DNA of 64,000 bases from Silanimonas sp021297925 (GTDB taxonomy: Bacteria > Pseudomonadota > Gammaproteobacteria > Xanthomonadales > Xanthomonadaceae): the NCBI GenBank assembly GCA_027532825.1, contig JAPZTL010000008.1, forward strand, positions 327,156 to 391,155, given 5' to 3'. The position numbers and the translations under genes are program-made. The stretch's first letter is position 1. The number at the start of each line of letters is the position of its first letter. This document shows positions 47,367-56,746 of this stretch, one piece after another. The notes under the pieces are model-generated. The model was given only the letters and a program-made list of their open reading frames with translations. It was not told the DNA's origin and ran no database searches.

Positions 47367-48083
47367 ATGCCGACCGCGCTCGCGCTTCGCCATGTCGCCT
47401 TCGAGGACCTCGGCCTGCTGGCCCCGTGGCTTACCGCCCGGGGCTGGCGGATCCAGACCCTTGATGTCGGCATCGACCCCCTCGACCCCGCCATGATCGA
47501 CGCCGCCGACCTGCTCATCGTGCTCGGTGGGCCCATCGGCGCCGAGGACGATGCGCGCTATCCCTTCCTCACGGAGGAACGCGCGCTGATCCGCCGCCGG
47601 CTGGACCAGCAGCGCCCGCTGCTAGGAATCTGCCTCGGCGCGCAGCTCATGGCCTCGGCCCTCGGCGCCCGCGTGCGGCCGATGGCGCAGCCCGAGATCG
47701 GCCTGTTCATGCTCAACGTCCACGACTCGGCGGCCGGCACGCCGCTGTACGGCATGGACAGCTGCACCGTGCTGCACTGGCACGGCGACGCCTTCGACCC
47801 GCCGCCCGGCGTGGACATCCTCGCGAGTTCCCTGGGCTGTCGCACACAGGCCTTCATGGTCGGCCGCCACGCGCTGGCGCTGCAGTTCCATCTCGAAGCT
47901 GACCCCGCGCGTTTCATGGCCTGGCTGATCGGCCATGCCGGCGAACTGGCTCGTGCCGGCCTCGACCCGCAAGCGCTGCAGGCCGAGATCGACGTCCATG
48001 CCAAGACGCTCGCCCGCCATCTCGACCACATGATGTCGGCCTTCGTGGCCGGCTGGGAGACCACCGATGACCCTCGCCCCTGA
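47367..48083 (+). CDS. Class I glutamine amidotransferase-like protein
   Basis: A 238-residue protein. The nucleophile Cys89 lies in GICLGAQLMAS and the catalytic pair is His175 and Glu177 in QFHLEADPARF, so the glutaminase triad is complete. The standalone form often acts on gamma-glutamyl compounds or glutathione-linked substrates. It is 21 bases after the AhpD-like gene and overlaps the thioredoxin-like gene by 17 bases. Confidence 0.88.
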   Translation: MPTALALRHVAFEDLGLLAPWLTARGWRIQTLDVGIDPLDPAMIDAADLLIVLGGPIGAEDDARYPFLTEERALIRRRLDQQRPLLGICLGAQLMASALGARVRPMAQPEIGLFMLNVHDSAAGTPLYGMDSCTVLHWHGDAFDPPPGVDILASSLGCRTQAFMVGRHALALQFHLEADPARFMAWLIGHAGELARAGLDPQALQAEIDVHAKTLARHLDHMMSAFVAGWETTDDPRP

Positions 48084-48582
48084 CTGGCGCGTCGACAGCG
48101 CCTTCAACGCCACCACGCCGCCGACGCTCGCCTCGCTGCGCGGCCGAGTGGTGCTGCTCCACGCCTTTCAGATGCTGTGCCCCGGCTGCGTATCGCACGG
48201 CTTGCCGCAAGCCGAACGCGTGCGTGCCCGCTTCGAGCCCGAGGGCCTCGCCGTGATCGGCATGCACAGCGTGTTCGAGCACCACGACGCCATGCGCCCG
48301 CGCGCCTTGGCTGCGTTCCTGCACGAGTACCGCGTCACCTATCCGGTGCTCGTGGACGCGCATCGCGACGGCGATCCCGTCCCCAGCACCATGCGCGCCT
48401 ACGGATGGCGTGGCACGCCGAGCCTTACGCTGATCGACCGCCAGGGCCGTGTGCGCTTCTCGCACTTTGGGGTCGTCGACGATCTGGTGCTCGGTGCGTG
48501 GATCGGGCGGCTACAGGCAGAGACCGACGCTACCGACTGCACCCCGGAAGGCTGCGCGCTTCCGGCGCCGCTGGGCGCCTGA
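48067..48582 (+). CDS. Thioredoxin-fold redoxin
   Basis: A 171-residue protein of the AhpC/TSA-TlpA type. The active site is MLCPGCVSHG (Cys38 and Cys41) following LLHAFQ; the cis-Pro region is RGTPSLTLID. Two more cysteines (CTPEGCALP) lie at the C-terminus. It probably carries electrons to the neighbouring AhpD-like protein or to peroxides. It ends the operon; 400 bases of apparently non-coding DNA follow. Confidence 0.87.
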   Translation: MTLAPDWRVDSAFNATTPPTLASLRGRVVLLHAFQMLCPGCVSHGLPQAERVRARFEPEGLAVIGMHSVFEHHDAMRPRALAAFLHEYRVTYPVLVDAHRDGDPVPSTMRAYGWRGTPSLTLIDRQGRVRFSHFGVVDDLVLGAWIGRLQAETDATDCTPEGCALPAPLGA

Positions 48583-48984
48583 CGCGCGACAATCACCGTA
48601 CGAAAGACCTCCCAGGGTTGGACGTCGTCGCAACGTTCCCCCGATCTTGCGCAGCGAGAACCACTGAAGCCGGACAGCGGTCACTGGTTCTTCCAGAGCT
48701 CGTCCGCTTCTCGTTGATCCCTGCCTAGCGAACTAAGGGACACTCGAGCTGGCGAAAGCAGGGAACGTCGTCACAAGCGTGCAATGCTGTGTGGTTTTCC
48801 GAACTTGGTCGCGAAACGGCTACCGTTGATTCCATGCAGCACGCAACCGGACCGACCGAAGGAATCAATTTCTCGCCAACCGAGGGAGCTAGGGCTTCAA
48901 TGAACTAGCGACCGATGACCAATCCCGTTTCGCCTCCCACTCGACTGGACGCGACGGCAGTTGAATGACGTCGGCCGGGATCCA
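48583..48984. other. Intergenic stretch, no gene recognised
   Basis: About 400 bases between the redoxin gene and the chlorite-dismutase-like gene. Frames on both strands are short and lack ribosome binding sites. A motif like GACAGCGGTCACTGG (about 48671) resembles the repeat family at 45711. Confidence 0.5.
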
Positions 48985-49557
48985 TCATGCCTCCGTCCTT
49001 TCTCGAATCAAGCGGAGTTCCACTTCGCGATCCACGTACTCCCACTCCGGCGTTGCACGGAGCGACGAGAGCAGCGCATCAAAGCGGCCTGCCGCTTCGG
49101 GCTCAAATTCGAACCACGTCAGGAAGTCGAAGGGCCCACCAAGGTCCCGGGCGTGGAACAGCTTCCGTGCGATGTGCCCCGCATGAGCCTGTCCGATTGC
49201 AGAGTGCTGTGAGTCTCTACGGAAGATCTGCTCACGCTCGTCCTGAGCCATCCGCCACCACGCCTGCGATTTCCGAATCGGAATCAACGCCGCAAAGGTC
49301 GCCTCGCGTCGCGGAAGCCGAAGCTCCGCCCGGCGTAGATCGGCGACATCCACTCGGCTCGCGTAGCGGAGGTTGCTGGAGAAGCCAACCAGTGACCAGG
49401 CCTTGCCCGCGGCATGTCGAGTAGCCGTCCGACTCCAAGCGAGCCGGTCGGCCGATGGCAGTGCCTCCCCGCGAAACGTGGTTTGGGCCGTGATCCGCCA
49501 AGGCCCCTCATCCCCGCCGATAAAGGCCACACGGTGGGGATTCACGACTCCGACCAT
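48985..49557 (-). CDS. Chlorite-dismutase-like family protein
   Basis: A 190-residue protein. The segments WSLVGFSSNLRYASR and PFDFLTWFEFEPEAAGRFDA with LRATPEWEYVDREVE match the chlorite-dismutase-like fold (ferredoxin-like barrel that in some members binds heme). No clear proximal heme His is assigned, so catalytic activity is doubtful; the only His cluster is AHAGHIARKLFHARD. Its ATG overlaps the stop of the large secreted protein gene by one base (TGATG), so the two are co-expressed. Confidence 0.5.
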   Translation of the reverse strand: MVGVVNPHRVAFIGGDEGPWRITAQTTFRGEALPSADRLAWSRTATRHAAGKAWSLVGFSSNLRYASRVDVADLRRAELRLPRREATFAALIPIRKSQAWWRMAQDEREQIFRRDSQHSAIGQAHAGHIARKLFHARDLGGPFDFLTWFEFEPEAAGRFDALLSSLRATPEWEYVDREVELRLIRERTEA

Positions 49558-52478
49558 CAGATGATCTCCTCAAGATCAATCATGAATGGCTTGCCCGGGA
49601 AGTCGCGCTTTGACCCGAACAGGAAGAGTTCCGGCCCGCTGGGTGTCGTGAAAGGGTACAGCTCAGGCAGAGCCCCTCGCTGAGGGTTGACCGGGTACGT
49701 GAAGATCGCCTTGCCGTCGAAGTCGGCGACGGAGACAAAGGTGACGCTAACTGCGCGCCCGACGCCTGACCCTCCGTATCCCGCCTGATTCAAGGAGACG
49801 GCCGCACCGACTGGGTCCACCAGGCGTTGGTCACGCAGCACGCCCTGCACTGCTCCGGTCGGCCACGCGAAGGTGATGGTTCGATCCACGCGACTCACCA
49901 CGAAGAGATCATCCGAGGCTGTCGAGAGGGAATTGACGAAAGCGAAGGTTGGATTTCGCCCGGCGCGGAACGTCTCCAAAGGCGAGGGGGGGACCGCCGG
50001 CCCTACTGGCGAACCAGGCAGATTGAGGCCTTGAACATTGAACGCGCGGACCGTCCCGTCCATGGAGGCCACGTACGCACGACTACGGGCGATGTAGCGC
50101 TCGGGCTCGACGCCGGACCACGCTTCTTTCGGGCTTCGACGCACCCGTTCGAAGAAGTCGTTACTCCGATCACTAAAGACTCCGTTGGCTTGAACGCCAG
50201 CGCTGACGGCGGTCGGAGCAGCGACATTGATCGTCGTCGCCACGACCGGACGCTGCTCAGGACGCGCCGCAAAGGAAAACGGCCAACGCGCGCCGTCCGA
50301 CGCACTGGCGTTGAGCGTCTGATCGAATCTCGCCTGAGTGGTGAGGTAGGTCTCCCGATAGAAGCGATAGAGCGGCCCCATGTCGACAAAGCTGACCAGT
50401 CCCTCCGATCGAGATGCCACCACGGCATAGCCCGCAGAAGCCATCTGGTGCCACTGGAGGTTACCCGGTGGGTAGATCGGGGCGACGCCTCGCCACAGGT
50501 CCCGCGCGGTCTGCCGGGACAGATCCCCCCGAGCGGGGTCATCGTTGTCGCTGTTTCCTCGCGGATTCTGGAGTATCAGGTGGTTCGAAACATCGAGACT
50601 TGTCGGCGCGGCGAACGGAAGGTCGATGATGCCAAGAAGCTTCATGCCGCGATTGGTCCACGCCCCCGGAATGCCCCAATACCACCGCGCGTTGGGTGTC
50701 TGCTCGGGGCTGCCCACCGCCATCTGACGGGGCCGCAGTGCGATGAACGCGAGCTTGCCGCTGATTGTGTTCGTGTCCCATCCCGCAACGACAAGGAATT
50801 CGTTGTAGGGGGTTACCGCCATCGCTGTAGGCACAATCCCCTCGGGCAGCCGAATGCCGGTCGTATCGAGAAACTCCGGGCCGGAGTTTCCGACAAGCGT
50901 GGGAAGGATCGTGCCGTCACGGAACGCCGCGAATCCGATTTGGCTTGCGTTGGCTCGCCCTCGAGCGATCGCAACGGGAACCAAGGGGAGGTCTGGGCGC
51001 CGGGTCGCAACGATATCCCGGACGATGGGCGTGGCTGGCGCGCCGATGTTCCCCCGCGTCCAAAAGTCGCCGAACCACTGGGCGTACATCCGCATGCACA
51101 GTCCGCCCGACGGTTCGAAGACGACGCCGTCAGCACCCTTGATGTTTCCGATGCCGAAGCGGAAATCCGGATCGCTGGGGTTGTCCGGAAGGAAGGCGAA
51201 TGCTCCACCAACAAGCCACGCCGGCCCCTCCATCCCGCGCGCGCGAGCTTCCTGATCGCTTCGCGGCAAGCGGCTGGAATCAACGCATTTCTCGGGCTCA
51301 CCCGGATTGTTCGCAGGCAGGGATCCGAACGGCCACAAGCCGAAGCCGCTCGACCGATCCGGCCCCCAGATCGACGGCGTCGTGCCGCGACTTACGGCGT
51401 AATCCCCCGACTTCGGCCCGAAGCGATAGTCCGAGATTTCAGGTCGATTGTAGTTCGCCGCGATCTGCCGATACTGCGCGGGATCGATGCGCCCGTTCGC
51501 ATCCAGCAACCGGTCGCGCCACGTACTCAAGAGATCGTCGGCGCATTGGGTCGGATCATTGACGACCCTTTCGAGGAACTGTCGTCCGGACACACCGCTC
51601 AACTCGCCCGCCGTGAACCGATAGACGATTTCCGCTTGGGCGCAGTTATAGGAACGGAGTTGCGCGACGCCGACCTGGCGCGTCGTCACGCTGGCGGAGG
51701 TGTCGAAAACGCCTCCAGTCGTCTCAAAGATTCCGACGTCTTCCACACTTCCGTTGCCGACATCGACGTTGTTCTTCTGCAACGTGAACCAACGACGGCC
51801 AGGTGTCGCCGCTCCAGCTCGCGTGTAGGTGTACCAAGCGCCGAACAGCAAGCGCGTGGTGGGATTGAACTCGAGGAAGAAGCCCTGTCCGGCCGTATCG
51901 GGTCGGAAAAAAGCGCCCGTGTTGAGGAACGATCGGGGCGCTTTCAAGACCGTCGCCCCCGACGCGCACGACACGTTGCCAGCAAGCCGGACGAGATCAA
52001 TGCGTCCGGTCCGTCCGCCGTTTGCCGGAGTGAACGTATAGGTCAGAGTCGCGCTGGTGCAACTGTTGTAAGTGAGTGTCGCGGTCCCGACATTCGTCGC
52101 CGACGTCGTCGGCGTGCTGTCAAAGCGCCCTACGGCCGAGCGGAAGATGCCAAGGGAAAAACTGCGTGTCGCCGGGGTCATGTCACCCTGGAGGGTGTAC
52201 CACTCCTGCTGCGCGACGCCGCCGGCTGTATTCGAGTAGGTGAACCAGCCAGCAAACAGCAGAGGATTTCCACCTCGGGCCTGGCTCGTCAGGACTTCAA
52301 CGACGAGTCCCTGCCCCGCGGTCTCGGGCTCGAACCATCCGCCCGACAAGTCGAAACGGTCGGCAGTCGCAGGCACCTGCACCTGTGCATAGACGAGCGC
52401 CGCGGGCGCGAGCCCAAAGACCAAGCAGAGACCGGCGAGCAGTCGACGAAAAATCACAGCAGTCGTATAGGAATTCAT
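49557..52478 (-). CDS. Large secreted protein with two repeat domains at its N-terminus
   Basis: A 973-residue exported protein (ATG at 52478; the open frame extends to 52607). The signal peptide RLLAGLCLVFGLAPAALVYA is followed by two related beta-rich domains, one starting GGWFEPETAGQGL (about 46-58) and one starting GAFFRPDTAGQGF (about 188-200), each ending in a Cys-containing strand (YNSC, YNCAQ). The remaining 600 residues are not recognised and include FGIGNIKGADGVVFEPSGG and regularly spaced strands that could form a propeller. A function cannot be given. It lacks an outer-membrane anchor. Confidence 0.7.
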   Translation of the reverse strand: MNSYTTAVIFRRLLAGLCLVFGLAPAALVYAQVQVPATADRFDLSGGWFEPETAGQGLVVEVLTSQARGGNPLLFAGWFTYSNTAGGVAQQEWYTLQGDMTPATRSFSLGIFRSAVGRFDSTPTTSATNVGTATLTYNSCTSATLTYTFTPANGGRTGRIDLVRLAGNVSCASGATVLKAPRSFLNTGAFFRPDTAGQGFFLEFNPTTRLLFGAWYTYTRAGAATPGRRWFTLQKNNVDVGNGSVEDVGIFETTGGVFDTSASVTTRQVGVAQLRSYNCAQAEIVYRFTAGELSGVSGRQFLERVVNDPTQCADDLLSTWRDRLLDANGRIDPAQYRQIAANYNRPEISDYRFGPKSGDYAVSRGTTPSIWGPDRSSGFGLWPFGSLPANNPGEPEKCVDSSRLPRSDQEARARGMEGPAWLVGGAFAFLPDNPSDPDFRFGIGNIKGADGVVFEPSGGLCMRMYAQWFGDFWTRGNIGAPATPIVRDIVATRRPDLPLVPVAIARGRANASQIGFAAFRDGTILPTLVGNSGPEFLDTTGIRLPEGIVPTAMAVTPYNEFLVVAGWDTNTISGKLAFIALRPRQMAVGSPEQTPNARWYWGIPGAWTNRGMKLLGIIDLPFAAPTSLDVSNHLILQNPRGNSDNDDPARGDLSRQTARDLWRGVAPIYPPGNLQWHQMASAGYAVVASRSEGLVSFVDMGPLYRFYRETYLTTQARFDQTLNASASDGARWPFSFAARPEQRPVVATTINVAAPTAVSAGVQANGVFSDRSNDFFERVRRSPKEAWSGVEPERYIARSRAYVASMDGTVRAFNVQGLNLPGSPVGPAVPPSPLETFRAGRNPTFAFVNSLSTASDDLFVVSRVDRTITFAWPTGAVQGVLRDQRLVDPVGAAVSLNQAGYGGSGVGRAVSVTFVSVADFDGKAIFTYPVNPQRGALPELYPFTTPSGPELFLFGSKRDFPGKPFMIDLEEII

Positions 52479-52633
52479 CTTGGAAGGCCTCGTGACCATG
52501 CCGCAGTGCAGCACTTTGATCGAGACGCTAAGGGACGGCTGGTTCCCGAAGAAGACGATTGGACGATATGCTCTGAATTTAGGACGGTGGTGATTCCGCC
52601 CGCTCATGAGAGCGCCACGCCGGGCGTAACGGA

Positions 52634-53980
52634 TTACGCGCGGCCCTTATCGCGATACATCTTCTCGTCAGCCAGCTGCACCCATACACGCACGTCGCCT
52701 CGGGCTTCGACCAGCCTCGCCAGTCCGCCACTGATCCCCGCGCCGGGATGGATACGATCCAATGCGATGTTGAGCGCGGTGACCCGTTGGTCCCAACTTT
52801 CCCGGAAGCGCACGGCATCACTACTGATCAGAAGTGCGAACTCGTCTCCGCCTAGCCGAAAGAGCAGATCATCACGTCGACTCGACTCGCGCAGCAGGCG
52901 CGCTGCCTCGGCGATCAGGCGGTCACCCTCCTGATGGCCTTCACGATCATTGATGCGCTTTAGTCCATCGAGGTCGAAGATGCACAGGGTGGCATCCTTG
53001 AGTGCGCCGCGCCGATGAAGCCCTTCGATCCGGCCGATCGCATCGTCGAATGCCCGACGATTGCCCAGGCCTGTGAGGGCGTCGGTCTGGGCGTCGAGCT
53101 TGGCAGAGGCGAGATCGCGGTAAGCGCGAAGTAGTTCCAGTCGAGGCCCGAGAAAGGCGCTGAAGACGCGAACAAGGGTCGTCGCTTCCTGGCGCGCCCT
53201 CGCATCGATCGCTTCATCGTTCATCAGGAAGAGATGACCCACGGCACGACCTGCGGCGCGGTAGACCATGCCGACGTAGACGGACGCCCCGAGGTCGACG
53301 AGCGAAGGCTCATCCGCGAACGACGCCTGAAGCTGATCGAGGAAAACCGCATCGGCACTATTGAAGACATGGTGGCAGGGGGTGCCGATGACGTCGTACA
53401 ACCAACCGTCGGGGAGAACTGCCTGTCGATCGACGAAGGCGACGACTTCGACGCTACCGATCGGCTCGACGAACTCCGTGACCGCTGCCCATCGCCAGCC
53501 CAGAGTCTCACGGACAATCCCGAGCGCCGACCGGATCACCTCGATCGGCTCTCGGCTTTGTACGGTTTCGCTCACGAGGCGATGGACCAGATACTCCGCG
53601 AGAGAGGCCAAAGACCGGTCTCGCTCGGCAACGACGAGGACCCCTTTGGAGACATTCAGAAAGGTTACGTCACTGCCGCCATGCGTCAGGCGGGTGGATA
53701 GTGGTGACTCACCCGTCGCCCCGGGCTCCCGACGCGACATACGAATCAGCGCATCCGCGGGGAGCGGTCGTTGGTCAGCGCTCTGCGGGTTGGCCCACTG
53801 TGTGCGCATCGTGTTGTCGACAAAGGAAAGGGATCTCGGGACGGCCTCCAGCATGAGCTCCATCGACCGAGACGCGGCTTCGGCGTCGAGGACCAAGCGC
53901 TCCGAGTACAGGGCGCTGGGCGGGAAGTCTTCGACAGTTCTCTTGTCCGGCATGGCCATAGTCTCGTGAGATGGGAACAT
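52634..53980 (-). CDS. Diguanylate cyclase with N-terminal sensory domain
   Basis: Up to 448 residues. The C-terminal GGDEF domain (about 285-448) has the catalytic motif RLGGDEFALL and, five residues before it, the RxxD product-inhibition site (RRDD). Residues 110-270 look like a GAF-type sensor (VYVGMVYRAAGRAVGHLFL). It makes the second messenger c-di-GMP, which controls biofilm and motility. The start is uncertain: 53980, 53959 and 53953 are all in frame. Confidence 0.88.
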   Translation of the reverse strand: MFPSHETMAMPDKRTVEDFPPSALYSERLVLDAEAASRSMELMLEAVPRSLSFVDNTMRTQWANPQSADQRPLPADALIRMSRREPGATGESPLSTRLTHGGSDVTFLNVSKGVLVVAERDRSLASLAEYLVHRLVSETVQSREPIEVIRSALGIVRETLGWRWAAVTEFVEPIGSVEVVAFVDRQAVLPDGWLYDVIGTPCHHVFNSADAVFLDQLQASFADEPSLVDLGASVYVGMVYRAAGRAVGHLFLMNDEAIDARARQEATTLVRVFSAFLGPRLELLRAYRDLASAKLDAQTDALTGLGNRRAFDDAIGRIEGLHRRGALKDATLCIFDLDGLKRINDREGHQEGDRLIAEAARLLRESSRRDDLLFRLGGDEFALLISSDAVRFRESWDQRVTALNIALDRIHPGAGISGGLARLVEARGDVRVWVQLADEKMYRDKGRA

Positions 53981-54117
53981 TTGCAGAGAATCACGGCCGC
54001 TCTAGGCCTAGCAGCAAAAGAGCGCCCTGCCCCACCGGATGGTGACTCGTGCTGATCTCTGCCTAGGGGCGCACACCCAGGCGGCTCTCACCGCCCGGGC
54101 TGGCACTGGAGTGGCGA

Positions 54118-54978
54118 TCAAAACGCCTGCTTGATGAGCTCGGCCACGCGCGGCGCGTCTTCTTCCAAAGCAAAGTGGCCGCTGTCCAGCAGTTCCACTC
54201 GCACGTCTTTCAGGTCGCGGCGGAATGCCTCGGCGCCCGGCACGCCGAAGAACGGATCCCCCTTCCCCCAGGCGACCAGCGTCTTCGGCTGATGTTGGCG
54301 GAAGTAGGCCTGCCAGACGTCGAAGAGCGGCACGTTGCGCTGGTAGTCCTTGAACAGCGCGAGATGGCGGTCGGTGCTGCCCGGGCGGTCCAGCAGGGCC
54401 TGGTCCAGCACCCAAGCGTCCGGGTTCAACTGCTCAGGGCGGCGGGCGCCAGCGGTGTATTGCATCTTTGTGGTCTCGGCCAGAAGCATCTGTCGTGCGC
54501 CGGACTCGTCGCCCTTTTCCCACAGTGGCATGAACACCCCCGCGACCGCTGGCGTCAGGCCTTCCATATAGGCATTGGCGTTCTGGACGACTAGGCCCCG
54601 CACACGCTCGGGCTTCGAGGTCGCGAGGCGCAAACCGACGGGCCCGCCGTAGTCCTGCATGTAGTAGATCGCATCGGTGATCTTCAGGTGGTCCAGCAGC
54701 GACTGCACCTGGCCGGTGAGGTTGTCGAAGGTGTATTCGAACTCGTCCGCGGTTGGCGCGGCCGAGTGGCCGAAACCGATGTAGTCCGGAGCGATGACAC
54801 GGAAGCGGTCGGCCAGCAACGGGATCAGATCGCGGAACATGTGTGACGACGACGGAAAGCCGTGCAGCAACACAATCACCGGCTGCGACGGCTGACCCGC
54901 GGCACGATAGAAGGTGCTGAGGCCGTTAATGACGACCGTGTGGTGCTCGACGGCCTGCGGAAGGGAATTGGCGTTCAT
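54118..54978 (-). CDS. Alpha/beta hydrolase, haloalkane dehalogenase/epoxide hydrolase type
   Basis: A 286-residue enzyme. The oxyanion-hole block LLHGFPSSSHMF, the nucleophile elbow MQDYGGPVG (Asp109 as nucleophile rather than Ser) and the catalytic His in LDSGHFALEEDAP match haloalkane dehalogenases and epoxide hydrolases. It would hydrolyse small halogenated or epoxide compounds. A good AAGGAG site precedes the ATG. It lies 23 bases after an AhpD-like gene in an operon divergent from LysR. Confidence 0.85.
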   Translation of the reverse strand: MNANSLPQAVEHHTVVINGLSTFYRAAGQPSQPVIVLLHGFPSSSHMFRDLIPLLADRFRVIAPDYIGFGHSAAPTADEFEYTFDNLTGQVQSLLDHLKITDAIYYMQDYGGPVGLRLATSKPERVRGLVVQNANAYMEGLTPAVAGVFMPLWEKGDESGARQMLLAETTKMQYTAGARRPEQLNPDAWVLDQALLDRPGSTDRHLALFKDYQRNVPLFDVWQAYFRQHQPKTLVAWGKGDPFFGVPGAEAFRRDLKDVRVELLDSGHFALEEDAPRVAELIKQAF

Positions 54979-55001
54979 GGCGTTCTCCTTTAGGGCAGGG
55001 C

Positions 55002-55556
55002 TCAGGCCGCCAGACGCAGCGGCTGGACCATCGGGAAGTCGATTTCGGTCAGCGCGACTTCGTTGACGTAATTGGTGAAGGTGTTCAGCGCCACGGCCAG
55101 GACGATGTCGAGCACCTGCGCGTCGCTGTAGCCGGCGCTTCGCACCGCTTCGACTTGCTCATTGCTGACTTTCCCGCGCTGGCGCACCAAGGCGGCTGCA
55201 AAGCGCACGGCGGCGTCGGCCATCGGGTCGTTGGAGGCGCCGTTTCGGTTGGCCGTGATCTCGGCATCGTCCAGCTTGGCGACCTTGCGACCAAGGTAGG
55301 TGTGGGCCGAAAGGCAGTAGCCGCAGCCGTTGATTTCGGCGACCACGAGGGCGATGCGCTCGCGCGTCGCGCCATCGAGGGCGCCGTCGGACGAGGCGGC
55401 GTTGAGCTGCAGGTACCCGGTCAGCGCGGCGGGGCTGTTGGCCACGACGCGGAAGAGGTTGGGTACGACGCCCAATTGCTTTTCCACGGCCTTCAGCGAG
55501 GCATGGGTGGAAGCCGGGGCGTCAGCGACGGTGGCAGGGGTGTGGATGCGAGTCAC
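55002..55556 (-). CDS. AhpD/CMD-like peroxidase-related protein
   Basis: A 184-residue protein. The redox motif INGCGYCLSAH gives Cys78 and Cys81. It is similar in length and pattern to the protein at 46803. The GTG at 55556 is preferred over a TTG at 55568 because GGAG lies 7 bases before it. With the downstream hydrolase it forms a detoxification operon; LysR (55683) lies divergently 126 bases upstream. Confidence 0.86.
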   Translation of the reverse strand: MTRIHTPATVADAPASTHASLKAVEKQLGVVPNLFRVVANSPAALTGYLQLNAASSDGALDGATRERIALVVAEINGCGYCLSAHTYLGRKVAKLDDAEITANRNGASNDPMADAAVRFAAALVRQRGKVSNEQVEAVRSAGYSDAQVLDIVLAVALNTFTNYVNEVALTEIDFPMVQPLRLAA

Positions 55557-55682
55557 GAGAATCTCCAAAGGGGTTGTGGGCTACGCCGGGTTGGCGTGGA
55601 GAGAATTGTTTTTCACCCCGATGGAATTGATAATCAGCGCAAAAGGCGAATCACCTTCTCTAATTGTTGAAAAGAGGCCGCT

Positions 55683-56615
55683 GTGGACCGATTCGACGCT
55701 ATCGCCGCCTTCGTGGCCGTCGCCCGCAGCGGGGGCTTCTCGGCAGCAAGCCGAGCACTCGGTACGCCCGTGGCCAACATCAGTCGCAAGGTCGCCTTGC
55801 TGGAAGAGGACCTCGGCGTTCGTCTGTTTGTGCGCACCACGCGGCACGTGGCGCTGACGGAAGGTGGCAAGCGCTACTTCGAAGCCTGCAGCCGCGTCAT
55901 CGACGATCTGCGCGACGCCGACGAAGAGGTGACCGGCGAATATCGGCAGCCCAAAGGCGACCTTGTCATCACCGCACCGCTGGGCTTCGGCCAGCAGCAC
56001 CTACAGCCTGTCGTGCACGACTTCCTGCAGGCCTATCCGCAGGTGAACGTGCATCTCCAGCTGTCCGATCGCGTCGTCGCACTGGTGGAAGAGCACGTGG
56101 ACTGCGCGTTGCGCATCGGCGCGCTCAGCGACAGCAGCTTGGTGGCGCGCGATCTGGGCAGCATCCACATGGTGGTATGCGCCGCTCCGGCCTATTTGGA
56201 AGCTCGTGGTGCGCCGGCGAATCTCGAGGCACTGTCAGAGCACGCCTGCATCAGCTGGACGGGCCTCGGCCCCTACAAGACGTGGACGTTTACGGATCGC
56301 GCGAGCGGGAAGGACGTCGAGCGACAAGTCCCCGTCCGTGTGCGCCTGTCGACGACGACGGCGGAGTCGGCCCTAAAAGCCGCATTGGCTGGTCTTGGTC
56401 TCGTGCAAGCCACCAGCTACCAGGTGGCTCCGCACGTCGCTCAAGGCCTGCTCGTCCCAGTGCTGCCGGCCTACGATAGCGAGCCGCTGCCGGTGAGCTT
56501 GGTCTATCCCAGCAAGCGACTGATCCCGCTGAAGCTTCGGGCCCTTCTGGACTTTGCCGTACCCCGGCTGGAGCAGCGGCTCAAGGACGTTGCCGATGCG
56601 AGGGCGCGCCTCTGA
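55683..56615 (+). CDS. LysR-family transcriptional regulator
   Basis: A 310-residue regulator (GTG start). Winged helix-turn-helix GGFSAASRALGTPVANISRK (about 18-37) then LFVRTTRHVALTEGG; the substrate-binding domain spans 90-300 (GDLVITAPLGFGQQHLQPVV). It is divergent from the AhpD-hydrolase operon and likely controls it. Confidence 0.92.
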   Translation: MDRFDAIAAFVAVARSGGFSAASRALGTPVANISRKVALLEEDLGVRLFVRTTRHVALTEGGKRYFEACSRVIDDLRDADEEVTGEYRQPKGDLVITAPLGFGQQHLQPVVHDFLQAYPQVNVHLQLSDRVVALVEEHVDCALRIGALSDSSLVARDLGSIHMVVCAAPAYLEARGAPANLEALSEHACISWTGLGPYKTWTFTDRASGKDVERQVPVRVRLSTTTAESALKAALAGLGLVQATSYQVAPHVAQGLLVPVLPAYDSEPLPVSLVYPSKRLIPLKLRALLDFAVPRLEQRLKDVADARARL

Positions 56616-56649
56616 CCGTGCAGGCGCTCAGCCCACGTCAGGCCACTTA

Positions 56650-56669
56650 CGACCCTAAACGGTCATTGG
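56650..56669. repeat. Short extragenic repeat (CGACCCTAAACGGTCATTGG)
   Basis: Matches 45711-45730 at 18 of 20 positions. It lies in the gap between the LysR and SDR genes. Confidence 0.5.
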
Positions 56670-56746
56670 AGCGAGCGCTCAGATGCGAATCTCATCGAGT
56701 CTGCCGCTTTACCCTAGTAGGGCCATCTGTCGGAAGGTCGTTCGAA

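Noticed and set aside
49827..52934. 1035-codon plus-strand frame
   Set aside because: Antisense to the signal-peptide-bearing secreted protein and running into the cyclase gene; basic composition typical of shadow frames.
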